Below are positions 27,319 to 36,448 of a DNA stretch of 64,000 bases, piece after piece. The notes beneath the pieces are model-generated. The model had not been told where the DNA came from. It made no database searches and saw only the letters and a program-made list of their open reading frames with translations. Source of the stretch: Hydrogenophaga sp. (GTDB taxonomy: Bacteria; Pseudomonadota; Gammaproteobacteria; Burkholderiales; Burkholderiaceae_C); contig NZ_JAABRQ010000002.1 in assembly GCF_011390835.1 (NCBI RefSeq), forward strand, positions 158,807-222,806, in the 5' to 3' direction. How positions within the stretch are numbered: position 1 is the stretch's first letter; the number at the start of each line of letters is the position of its first letter. A program made the translations under genes and the position numbers.

Positions 27319-27359
27319 TTGCCGCACCGCACAATCTCTCTAGAATCGAACGACCGTTC
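27319..27359 (+). promoter_or_regulatory. Promoter with overlapping TetR-like operator before the beta-oxidation genes
   Basis: TTGCCG (27319-27324), a 16-base spacer and TAGAAT (27341-27346) make a good sigma-70 promoter. GAACG-AC-CGTTC (27348-27359) is a short inverted repeat covering the predicted start site, ideal for repression. The form resembles operators of TetR-family fatty-acid regulators; no regulator gene lies in the window. Confidence 0.6.
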
Positions 27360-27422
27360 TTTTTTTCGGATTTATCCCCGTTACCGTTTTTCCCTTTCAC
27401 CGCATCCAACAGAGGAGATCCC

Positions 27423-29537
27423 ATGACCGCTGAGTACCAGGTCCACGGCGATGTTGCCGTCATCACGCTGAACAACCCACCGGTCAATGGCCTGGGGATG
27501 TCCACCCGGCAAGGCATTGCCGCAGGTCTCGAAAAGGCGGAGAGCGATGCGAAAGTGAAAGCGATCGTGATCACCGGCGCGGGCAAGGCGTTTTCAGGCG
27601 GTGCCGATATCCGCGAGTTTGGCAAACCCGAAGCACTGGCCGAGCCCAATCTGCTGAGCGTGATTCTGGCGTTGGAAAATACATCCAAGCCGGTGGTCGC
27701 AGCCATCCACAGCGTGTGCATGGGTGGCGGCCTCGAGTTGGCCCTGGGTTGCCACTACCGCATCGTGTCGCCCGGTTGCAGCGTGGCGCTGCCCGAAGTG
27801 AAGCTGGGCCTGATCCCCGGCGCTGGCGGCACGCAGCGCCTGCCGCGTGTGCTGGGTGTGGAGGCCGCGCTCAACATGATCGTCTCAGGCGAGCCGGTCA
27901 AGAGCGAGCTGCTTGCCAGCGTGCCCGGCCAGAAGCTGTTTGACAAGCTGGCCAAGTCGCCTGAGTCGCTGGCCGAAGAAGCCCTGGCCTTCGCCAGAGA
28001 GGTCGCCGCCAAACACGCCGATGGCTCGGCCCTGCCGCTGGTGCGCAACCTGCCGTGCAAGCACCCGAAAGGCGACGCCTACTTCCAGTTCGCGCGCAAC
28101 ATGGTCAAGGGCATGGCCAAGAATTTCCCAGCGCCTGCCAAGTGCGTGGACGCGGTGCAAGCCGCCACCAAGCAGAAGTTCGATGCCGGCATGGCGACCG
28201 AGCGCGAGATCTTCATCAACCTGATGTGGACGCCCGAGTGCCGCGCGCTGCGCCACCTGTTCATGGCCGAGCGCGCCGCGTCCAAGATTCCTGACGTGCC
28301 AGCCGACACGCCTCAGCGCGACATCAAGGCTGTGGCCGTGATTGGTGCCGGCACCATGGGCGGTGGTATCGCCATGAACTTCCTCAACGCAGGTGTGCCG
28401 GTGAAGATCCTGGAAATGAAGCAGGAGGCGCTGGACAAGGGCCTGGGCATCATCAAGAAGAACTACGAAGCCCAGGTCAAGAAGGGCAAGCTCAAGCAGG
28501 ACAAGTACGACCAGCGCATGGCCTTGCTGAGCACCACGCTGAGCTACGACGACTTGAAAGACGCCGATCTGGTGATCGAAGCGGTGTTTGAAGAGATCGG
28601 TGTCAAGGAAGCCGTGTTCAAGGAACTCGACCGGGTGATGAAGCCTGGTGCCATCCTGGCATCCAACACGTCGACCCTGGACGTCAACAAGATCGCATCC
28701 TTCACCAAGCGCCCACAGGACGTGGTGGGTCTGCACTTCTTCAGCCCGGCCAACGTGATGAAGCTGCTCGAAGTGGTGCGCGGCGAAAAGACGGCCAAAG
28801 ACGTGATGGCCACCGTGATGACCGCGGCCAAGAAGATCCGCAAAACCGCCGTGGTGTCTGGTGTGTGCGACGGCTTCATCGGCAACCGCATGATCGAGCA
28901 GTACGGCCGCCAGGGCGGTTTCCTGCTCGACGAAGGCTGCACACCACAGCAGGTCGACAAGGCGATGGAGAAGTTCGGCATGGCCATGGGCCCGTTCCGC
29001 ATGGGTGACCTGGCCGGCAACGACATCGGCTGGGCGATTCGCAAGCGCCGCTACCAGGAAAAGCCGGACATGAAGTACAGCAAGACAGCCGACCTGCTCT
29101 GCGAAAAGGGCCGTTTCGGTCAGAAGACCGGCGCCGGCTGGTACGACTACGTGCCGGGCAAGCGCGACGCGATCCCGAATGCCGAGGTCGAGCAGATGAT
29201 TGCCGACCACCGCAAGGCCATCGGCATCACGCCACGCAAGATTTCCGACGAAGAAATCGTGCAGCGCCTGGTGTTCTCGCTGGTGAATGAAGCCGCGCAC
29301 ATTCTGGAAGAGGGCATTGCCAACAAGGCCAGCGACATCGACGTGGTCTACATCTTCGGCTACGGTTTCCCGGTGCACCGCGGCGGGCCGCTGCGCTATG
29401 CCGATGAGGTGGGGCTGTTCAACGTGGTGCAAGCCATGAAGCGTTTCGCCAAGAACCCACTGGACGACGCGAAGTTCTGGGAGCCCGCGCCCTTGCTCGC
29501 GCGACTGGTCGCTGAAGGTAAAACGTTCAACGGATGA
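27423..29537 (+). CDS. Multifunctional enoyl-CoA hydratase / 3-hydroxyacyl-CoA dehydrogenase (FadB/FadJ type)
   Basis: 704 residues. The N-terminal crotonase part (1-190) has TGAGKAFSGGADI, CMGGGLELALGC and LPEVKLGLIPGAGGTQRLPR; the likely catalytic glutamates are about 105 and 125. The dehydrogenase part starts near 300 with the NAD-binding GAGTMGGG at 308-315 and contains VGLHFFSPANVMKLLEVV with the catalytic histidine, followed by two C-terminal HAD-C domains. It performs hydration and oxidation of enoyl-CoA in beta-oxidation. AGAGGAG lies before ATG 27423. It is followed after 53 bases by a thiolase, so the pair completes one beta-oxidation turn. Confidence 0.95.
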   Translation: MTAEYQVHGDVAVITLNNPPVNGLGMSTRQGIAAGLEKAESDAKVKAIVITGAGKAFSGGADIREFGKPEALAEPNLLSVILALENTSKPVVAAIHSVCMGGGLELALGCHYRIVSPGCSVALPEVKLGLIPGAGGTQRLPRVLGVEAALNMIVSGEPVKSELLASVPGQKLFDKLAKSPESLAEEALAFAREVAAKHADGSALPLVRNLPCKHPKGDAYFQFARNMVKGMAKNFPAPAKCVDAVQAATKQKFDAGMATEREIFINLMWTPECRALRHLFMAERAASKIPDVPADTPQRDIKAVAVIGAGTMGGGIAMNFLNAGVPVKILEMKQEALDKGLGIIKKNYEAQVKKGKLKQDKYDQRMALLSTTLSYDDLKDADLVIEAVFEEIGVKEAVFKELDRVMKPGAILASNTSTLDVNKIASFTKRPQDVVGLHFFSPANVMKLLEVVRGEKTAKDVMATVMTAAKKIRKTAVVSGVCDGFIGNRMIEQYGRQGGFLLDEGCTPQQVDKAMEKFGMAMGPFRMGDLAGNDIGWAIRKRRYQEKPDMKYSKTADLLCEKGRFGQKTGAGWYDYVPGKRDAIPNAEVEQMIADHRKAIGITPRKISDEEIVQRLVFSLVNEAAHILEEGIANKASDIDVVYIFGYGFPVHRGGPLRYADEVGLFNVVQAMKRFAKNPLDDAKFWEPAPLLARLVAEGKTFNG

Positions 29538-29590
29538 GCTGAACCCAGCACCCCTTTGCTCATCAAGCTCAACTCATCTGGAGAATTTTC

Positions 29591-30766
<1,176 letters not shown>

Positions 30767-30770
30767 ACAG

Positions 30771-30850
30771 CACCCCCCGCGCCGCTTCGCGTCACCCCCT
30801 AGAGGGGGGGGGCGTCAGCAGTGGCCTGGCAAAGCCAGTTCCGCGCTGAC
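30771..30850 (+). repeat. Dispersed GC-rich repeat, copy 3
   Basis: CACCCCCCGCGCCGCTTCG module, TCACCCCCTAGAGGGGGGGG palindrome, and GGCCTGGCAAAGCCAGTTCC module in order. Sits between thiolase and acyl-CoA dehydrogenase genes. Confidence 0.85.
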
Positions 30851-30893
30851 CTTGGGCGCTGACTTCCATTGATGACGCTTTCATGGAGTTTTG

Positions 30894-32717
30894 ATGAGCC
30901 TTCGCCCGACCCTCGATTTCCTGCTCAACGATTGGCTGGCCGTTGAAAGCCTCAACCAGCGTGAGCGTTTCTCTGACCATTCGCGCGAAACGTTTGATGC
31001 GGTGCTCGACACCTGCGAACGCATCGCGCGCGAGAAGTACGCGCCGTTCAACCGCCTGGTTGATACGCAGGAACCGCACTTCGATGGAGACAAGGTGATC
31101 CTGCCACGGGCCACTCACGACGCCCAGAAGGCCTATGCCGAGAGCGGAATGCTGAGCGCTGCGCAGGATGCAGAGATCGGCGGCATGCAGCTGCCGTATA
31201 CGGTGGAGGCGGCGGCCAACAGCTTTTTTGCCATGGCATCGGTCAGCATCGGCTCGGGCATGCTGACCACCGGGAACGCCAACCTGCTGATGAAGCATGG
31301 CACCGAAGTGCAGAAGCAGGTGTTTGCGCTCAACGAGTTTTCCGGCCGCTGGTCGGGCACCATGTGCTTGTCCGAGCCCCAGGCTGGCTCCTCATTGAGC
31401 GACGTGGTCACCCGCGCCGTGCCTGACGGTGCAGATTTCGCCGACGATCCGCTGGGTTCGCGATATCGCCTCAAGGGCAACAAGATGTGGATCTCGGCCG
31501 GCGAGCACGAGCTGACCGAGAACATTGTCCACTTGGTGCTGGCCAAGATCCCGGACGAAAGCGGCAAGCTGGTGCCTGGCACGCGCGGCATCTCGCTCTT
31601 CATCGTGCCCAAGCACATGGTCAATGCACACGGTGAACTGACCGGCGAGCGCAACGACGTGGCGCTCGCCGGACTGAACCACAAGTGCGGCTGGCGCGGC
31701 ACCACCAATACTTTGCTCAATTTCGGCGAGGGCAAGTACCCGGTCGGCGGCGCAGCCGGCGCAGTGGGTTATCTGGTGGGTCAGCCCGGCAAAGGCCTAG
31801 CGTGTATGTTCCACATGATGAACGAGGCGCGCATCGGCGTCGGCCTGGCCGCCACCATGCTGGGCATGGCGGGTTACCACGCGTCTTTGGCCTATGCCAA
31901 GGGCCGACCCCAAGGGCGACCCATGGGCCCCGCCGGCAAAGACCCGGCACAGTCCCAGATCCGGATCATCGAACACGCCGACGTCAAGCGCATGCTGCTG
32001 GCGCAGAAGTCGTATTGCGAAGGCGCGCTGGCTCTGGAGCTTTACTGCGCCCGTCTGGTCGACGAGCAGCACACGGGCGACGCGCAGTCCGCGGACGACG
32101 CCCGCCTGCTGCTCGAAGTGCTCACCCCCATCGCCAAGAGCTGGCCCAGCGAATGGTGTCTGGAGGCTAACAGCCTGGCCATCCAGGTGCACGGCGGGTA
32201 CGGCTACACGCGCGATTTCCCGGTCGAACAGTACTGGCGCGACAACCGCCTGAACATGATTCACGAAGGCACACACGGCATCCAGGCCATGGACCTGCTG
32301 GGTCGCAAGGTGTTGATGGAAGAGGGCAAGGGCCTGCAGCTGCTGGCCGCACGCATGCAAGCCACCATGGCGCGGGCCGGCCAGGTGCCCGAGCTGGCGG
32401 ATCACGCCAGGTCACTGGGACAAGCCCTCGCCGATGTGGGTGCCGCCACCAAGGCAGCCTGGGCCACTGGCAACCCTACCGACGCCCTGGCTAATGCTGT
32501 TCCCTACCTGCAGGCTTTTGGCCATGCGGTGCTGGCCTGGATCTGGCTGGACGTGGCGCTCACTGCCCACGCCGCACCCGAAGCACCAGCGCGCACCGGG
32601 CGGCTCGGTGCGATGCGCTTCTTCTTCCACTATGAACTGCCCAAGATCGGCGCGTGGCTGCAGGTGGTGAGCCAGCGCGACGCCACCTGCGCCGGATTGC
32701 CCGAGGAAGCGTTCTGA
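30894..32717 (+). CDS. Acyl-CoA dehydrogenase (long form, about 600 residues)
   Basis: 607 residues. Acyl-CoA dehydrogenase core with LSEPQAGSSLSDVVTRA (FAD/substrate strand), a glycine-rich NKMWISAGEHEL segment and VHGGYGYTRDFPVEQYWRDNRLNMIHEGTHGIQ; the glutamate of HEGTHG is in the position of the catalytic base. It has the extra C-terminal helical domain of the DmdC/AcdA-long branch. It makes the 2-enoyl-CoA in the first beta-oxidation step. ATG 30894 has GGAG seven bases upstream; a TTG directly before is less likely. The stop overlaps the next ATG (TGATG). Confidence 0.93.
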   Translation: MSLRPTLDFLLNDWLAVESLNQRERFSDHSRETFDAVLDTCERIAREKYAPFNRLVDTQEPHFDGDKVILPRATHDAQKAYAESGMLSAAQDAEIGGMQLPYTVEAAANSFFAMASVSIGSGMLTTGNANLLMKHGTEVQKQVFALNEFSGRWSGTMCLSEPQAGSSLSDVVTRAVPDGADFADDPLGSRYRLKGNKMWISAGEHELTENIVHLVLAKIPDESGKLVPGTRGISLFIVPKHMVNAHGELTGERNDVALAGLNHKCGWRGTTNTLLNFGEGKYPVGGAAGAVGYLVGQPGKGLACMFHMMNEARIGVGLAATMLGMAGYHASLAYAKGRPQGRPMGPAGKDPAQSQIRIIEHADVKRMLLAQKSYCEGALALELYCARLVDEQHTGDAQSADDARLLLEVLTPIAKSWPSEWCLEANSLAIQVHGGYGYTRDFPVEQYWRDNRLNMIHEGTHGIQAMDLLGRKVLMEEGKGLQLLAARMQATMARAGQVPELADHARSLGQALADVGAATKAAWATGNPTDALANAVPYLQAFGHAVLAWIWLDVALTAHAAPEAPARTGRLGAMRFFFHYELPKIGAWLQVVSQRDATCAGLPEEAF

Positions 32718-33019
32718 TGCTGCACCACATCGTGATGTGGAAGCTCAAGGACCACGCCGGAGGCGCCGACAAGGCGAGCAATGCGGCCAAGGCCAAGGCT
32801 TTGCTCGATGCGTGCGCAAACCTCACCCCCGGTATGCTGGGATTCGAAGTGGCGATGGCCCAGCCCGGCATGGAGTGCACCTATGACCTCATCCTCAACA
32901 GCCGCTTCACCGACGCTCAGGCGCTGGATGCCTACCAGAACCACCCGCAGCACCTCGCCCTGAAGCCCTTCATCGGCTCCATCCGGCTGGAGCGTCAGTG
33001 CATGGACTATGAGTCCTGA
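32717..33019 (+). CDS. Dabb (stress-responsive A/B barrel) domain protein
   Basis: 100 residues matching the Dabb ferredoxin-like dimeric barrel: it opens MLHHIVMWKLKDHA and has the YDLILNSRFTDAQALDAYQNHPQH segment. Dabb proteins include cyclases, decarboxylases and unassigned stress proteins. The ATG overlaps the acyl-CoA dehydrogenase stop codon, so its expression is tied to that gene and it may act on the same pathway intermediate. Exact role unknown. Confidence 0.88.
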   Translation: MLHHIVMWKLKDHAGGADKASNAAKAKALLDACANLTPGMLGFEVAMAQPGMECTYDLILNSRFTDAQALDAYQNHPQHLALKPFIGSIRLERQCMDYES

Positions 33020-33098
33020 GTGACAGCTGCTGCCCACTGACGCCGCTATCGTCTTTGGCAGGCCCTCAATCTGAAACCGATCCCAACAGGAGACACCC

Positions 33099-33890
33099 AT
33101 GACCCGCACTGTTTCGCAACTCTTCGACCTCAAGGGCAAGACCGCCCTCATCACCGGTGGCTCGCGAGGCCTGGGTTTGCAAATGGCCCACGCGCTGGGA
33201 GAGCAGGGCGCCCGCGTGGTGATCAGCTCTCGCAAGGCCAGCGACCTGGAGGCGGCCACCGCTGAGTTGCAGGCCGCCGGCATCGACGCGCGCTGGATCG
33301 CGGCCGACTGTTCGAAGGAAGCAGACATCCAGCGCTTGGCCGACGAATCGCTGCAGCGTCTGGGCGAGATCGACATCCTGGTGAACAACGCCGGTGCCGC
33401 CTGGGGCGCGCCCGCCGAAGACCATCCGGTCGAGGCCTGGGACAAGGTGATGAACCTCAATGTGCGCAGCTACTTCATCCTGAGCCAGATCGTGGCCAAG
33501 CGCAGCATGATCGCGCGCAAGAGCGGTCGCATCATCAATACCGCCAGCATCGCAGGCCTGGGCGGCAACCCGCCCGAAATGCAGACCATCGCCTACAACA
33601 CCTCCAAGGGCGCTGTGATCAACTTCACCCGCGCCCTGGCGGCCGAGTGGGGCAAGTACGGCATCACGGTCAACGCCATTTGCCCAGGCTTTTTTCCCAG
33701 CAAGATGACCATGGGCACGCTCAAGGCCATGGGCGAGGAAAAGCTCGCCGCACACGCGCCCCTGCGCCGCCTGGGTGACGATGAAGACTTGAAGGGTCTG
33801 ACGGTGCTGTACGCCTCGGACGCTGGCAAGCACATCACCGGGCAATGGCTCGCCGTGGACGGTGGGGTCAGTGTGGTCACTGGCGGGTAG
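33099..33890 (+). CDS. SDR-family oxidoreductase (3-oxoacyl reductase-like), first of three
   Basis: 263 residues. Classical short-chain dehydrogenase with TGGSRGLGLQ cofactor site near residue 18, NNAG, catalytic Ser in TASIAG and Tyr-Lys in YNTSK, ending in the usual GQWLAVDGG. An Arg near the end of the second strand (ISSRKAS) suggests NADP use. It probably oxidises or reduces a hydroxyacyl or keto intermediate of the surrounding pathway. AACAGGAGACACC precedes the ATG. A GC-rich repeat follows. Confidence 0.93.
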   Translation: MTRTVSQLFDLKGKTALITGGSRGLGLQMAHALGEQGARVVISSRKASDLEAATAELQAAGIDARWIAADCSKEADIQRLADESLQRLGEIDILVNNAGAAWGAPAEDHPVEAWDKVMNLNVRSYFILSQIVAKRSMIARKSGRIINTASIAGLGGNPPEMQTIAYNTSKGAVINFTRALAAEWGKYGITVNAICPGFFPSKMTMGTLKAMGEEKLAAHAPLRRLGDDEDLKGLTVLYASDAGKHITGQWLAVDGGVSVVTGG

Positions 33891-33898
33891 AAAAGGTC

Positions 33899-33970
33899 CA
33901 CCCCCGCGCTGCGCGCGTCACCACCTCAAGGGGGCGATGCGAGTGGACCGGCAGAGCCTGTTCTACCGAA
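33899..33970 (+). repeat. Dispersed GC-rich repeat, copy 4 (diverged)
   Basis: Contains CACCCCCGCGCTGCGCGCGTCACCACCTCAAGGGGG then GGACCGGCAGAGCCTGTTC. More diverged than the others but with the same module order. Lies nine bases after the SDR stop. Confidence 0.7.
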
Positions 33971-34036
33971 TCCAGAACCCAGGCACGTCGTGCCGCCCAT
34001 GTTTCGTCAACGGTTCGATTTCGATAAGACCACCAC

Positions 34037-34465
34037 ATGAAGTTTGAAGTTCGCATTCCTTTTGTTGACCTGCTGGGTTTCGAATTGCTGCGCATGGAAG
34101 GCGGTGAAGCGGAGATCGCCTTTTCGCCGGCCGACGACCATCTCAATTCGTTTGATGTGGTGCACGGCGGGGCCAGCATGACGCTGATGGACGTGGTCAT
34201 GGCCCATGCGGCGCGGTCAGTCGAGCCCACCATGGGCTGCGTCACCATCGAGATGAAAACCAGCTTCATGCGCGCGGCCAAGGGGCCGCTGCTGGCCAAA
34301 GGCCGGCTGCTGCACCGCACCGCGACCATGGCATTCACCGAGTCCAGCATCTTCGACGCGGCGGGCAAGCTGTGCTGCCACGCCACCGGCACCTTCAAGT
34401 TCGTGGCCCGTTTGCCTGTGGGTCCCGGCAGCACTCAGCCCTTGAACCGCATTGCCACCGACTGA
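34037..34465 (+). CDS. PaaI-type hotdog thioesterase
   Basis: 142 residues. Hotdog fold with LNSFDVVHGGASMTLMDVVMA, the HGG motif of PaaI/YbdB-type acyl-CoA thioesterases; Asp of LMD is in the catalytic place. It hydrolyses an acyl-CoA, perhaps to free CoA when the pathway stalls. The stop is followed at once by the next SDR gene (four bases), so they form one unit. Confidence 0.9.
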   Translation: MKFEVRIPFVDLLGFELLRMEGGEAEIAFSPADDHLNSFDVVHGGASMTLMDVVMAHAARSVEPTMGCVTIEMKTSFMRAAKGPLLAKGRLLHRTATMAFTESSIFDAAGKLCCHATGTFKFVARLPVGPGSTQPLNRIATD

Positions 34466-34469
34466 GCCC

Positions 34470-35273
34470 ATGAACCAGCCGACCACCCCTCCTGTTGCCC
34501 TGGTCACGGGTGCCGCGCGTGGCATCGGCCTGGCGATTGCTCGCTGGTTCCTGGACCAGGGTCACCGCGTGGCACTCATCGATGTCGACGCCGAGACGTT
34601 GACCCAGACCGCGGCCCGGCTGAAGGATGCGCTGGGCGACCAGGCCCACCGTTTGCTGGCGCTGCACACCGATGTGTCCGACCCCGCTCAAGTGAGCGCG
34701 GCAGTACAAAAGACGGTGGAGGCCTTTGGACGCATCGACGCTCTGGTGAACAACGCCGGTGTGGCCACCTTCAAACCGATCGGCGAGACCAGCTTCGACG
34801 ATTGGCGCTGGGTCATGGCGACCAACCTCGACGGCCCGTTCCTGTGCACACAGGCGGTGGCACCCACGATGCTGGCTCAGGGGGGTGGGTCGGTGGTCAA
34901 CATCGCGTCGATCTCGGGTCTGCGCGCCAGCACGCTGCGTGTGGCCTACGGCACTTCGAAGGCGGCACTGATCCATCTCACGAAGCAACAGGCCGTGGAG
35001 TATGGCAACGCCGGCATCCGCGTCAACGCCATTGCGCCCGGCCCGGTGGAAACCGCCATGGCCAAGGCGGTGCACACGCCAGCCATCCGCGCCGATTACC
35101 GCGACACCATTCCTCTGGCCCGCTACGGCACCGAAGCCGAAATCGCCCACGCAGTGGGTTTTCTTTGCAGCGCCGAGGCCGGCTATGTCAATGGCCAGGT
35201 GCTGGCGGTCGACGGCGGCTTTGACGCCGCTGGCGTCGGCCTGCCCACCTTGCGCCGTCCCATTCAACCCTGA
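34470..35273 (+). CDS. SDR-family oxidoreductase, second of three
   Basis: 267 residues. TGAARGIGLAIA cofactor site, Asp in LIDVDAE favouring NAD, NNAG, catalytic Tyr in YGTSKAAL and GQVLAVDGGFD at the end. The three SDRs in this block are not close copies of each other, so they probably act on different intermediates. ATG 34470 is four bases after the thioesterase stop, and an MDR reductase gene follows after 27 bases. Confidence 0.93.
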   Translation: MNQPTTPPVALVTGAARGIGLAIARWFLDQGHRVALIDVDAETLTQTAARLKDALGDQAHRLLALHTDVSDPAQVSAAVQKTVEAFGRIDALVNNAGVATFKPIGETSFDDWRWVMATNLDGPFLCTQAVAPTMLAQGGGSVVNIASISGLRASTLRVAYGTSKAALIHLTKQQAVEYGNAGIRVNAIAPGPVETAMAKAVHTPAIRADYRDTIPLARYGTEAEIAHAVGFLCSAEAGYVNGQVLAVDGGFDAAGVGLPTLRRPIQP

Positions 35274-35300
35274 AACCCTTCCCAAACTGGAGACATTCAC

Positions 35301-36314
35301 ATGCCCACCAACCAACAGATCGTGCTCGACAACCGCCCCCAAGGCGAAGCCACCGTCGACAACTTCAAGCTCGTCACCACCGAGACGCCTGCATTGAAAG
35401 ATGGCCAGGTGCTGGTCAAGCACCACTTCCTGAGCCTGGACCCCTACATGCGCGGCCGCATGAACGACAGCAAGAGCTACGCCGCCTCACAGGGCCTGGG
35501 CGAAGTCATGATCGGCGGCACCGTCGGCGAAGTGGTCGAGTCCAAGCACCCCAAGCTGGCTGTCGGCGACCAGGTAGTCGGCATGGGCGGCTGGCAGCAA
35601 TACAGCGTGGTGGACGCCAACCAGCCCGGCGCGCTGCGAAAGGTTGACACCACCCATGTTCCGCTGTCGCACTACCTGGGCGCGGTCGGCATGCCGGGCG
35701 TGACCGCCTGGTACGGCCTGGTCAAGATCATCAACCCCAAGGCCGGCGAGACGGTGGTCATCAGCGCTGCCACCGGCGCGGTGGGCAGCGCGTTTGGCGC
35801 CCTGGCCAAGGCGCGCGGCTGCCGCGCGGTGGGCATTGCCGGCGGCCCGGAGAAGTGTAAGTACGCGGTCGAGGAGCTGGGGTTTGACGCCTGCATCGAC
35901 TACAAGCAGCACAAGGACATGTACTCCCTGGCCAAGGCGCTCAAAGAGCACTGCCCGGACGGCATTGACGGCTATTTCGAGAACGTCGGAGGCATGATCC
36001 TGGACGCAGTGTTGCTGCGCATGAACGCCTTCGGTCGCATTGCCGTCTGCGGCATGATCGCCGGCTACGACGGCGCGCCGCTGCCGCTCACCAACCCGGC
36101 CCTGATCCTGGTGAACCGCCTCAAGGTTGAGGGCTTCATCGTCAGCGAACACATGGAAATCTGGCCCGAGGCGCTCACCGAGCTGGGCACCCTAGTCGCC
36201 ACCGGCAAGCTGCGCCCGCGCGAAACCATCGCCGAAGGCATTGCCGCCGCACCCGAAGCTTTCCTGGGTCTGCTCAAGGGCAAGAACTTCGGCAAGCAAC
36301 TGGTGAAACTTTGA
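35301..36314 (+). CDS. NADP-dependent MDR oxidoreductase (CurA/leukotriene-B4-dehydrogenase-like)
   Basis: 337 residues. Medium-chain reductase with no zinc-binding cysteine cluster. N-terminal DPYMRGRMND, GMPGVTAWYGL, cofactor site SAATGAVGSAFGALAKARG and ENVGG all match the CurA/PTGR branch, which reduces the double bond of alpha,beta-unsaturated ketones or enals with NADPH. In this block it could saturate an unsaturated or branched intermediate, or detoxify reactive enals. ACTGGAGAC precedes the ATG. A GC-rich repeat follows the stop. Confidence 0.93.
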   Translation: MPTNQQIVLDNRPQGEATVDNFKLVTTETPALKDGQVLVKHHFLSLDPYMRGRMNDSKSYAASQGLGEVMIGGTVGEVVESKHPKLAVGDQVVGMGGWQQYSVVDANQPGALRKVDTTHVPLSHYLGAVGMPGVTAWYGLVKIINPKAGETVVISAATGAVGSAFGALAKARGCRAVGIAGGPEKCKYAVEELGFDACIDYKQHKDMYSLAKALKEHCPDGIDGYFENVGGMILDAVLLRMNAFGRIAVCGMIAGYDGAPLPLTNPALILVNRLKVEGFIVSEHMEIWPEALTELGTLVATGKLRPRETIAEGIAAAPEAFLGLLKGKNFGKQLVKL

Positions 36315-36316
36315 TC

Positions 36317-36392
36317 TCACCGCGCCGCCTGCGGCGTCACCCCCCAGGGGGCGCCACTGGCGGTCCAGCGTAGCCGGTTCCGCGGTGGCCTG
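36317..36392 (+). repeat. Dispersed GC-rich repeat, copy 5
   Basis: CACCGCGCCGCCTGCGGCGTC, then CACCCCCCAGGGGGCG and AGCGTAGCCGGTTCCGCGG in order. Begins at the last base of the reductase region and ends 56 bases before the acyl-CoA dehydrogenase start. Confidence 0.85.
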
Positions 36393-36448
36393 GGTGAGCT
36401 CCCTTCCGGTATTGCGATGTCCTTAGCTCTCTCCCATCAGGAGACTCC

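Noticed and set aside
27885..29432. A 515-codon open frame on the minus strand opposite the fadB/J-type gene
   Set aside because: Antisense of a gene with full motifs on the plus strand; no ribosome site and no recognisable product.
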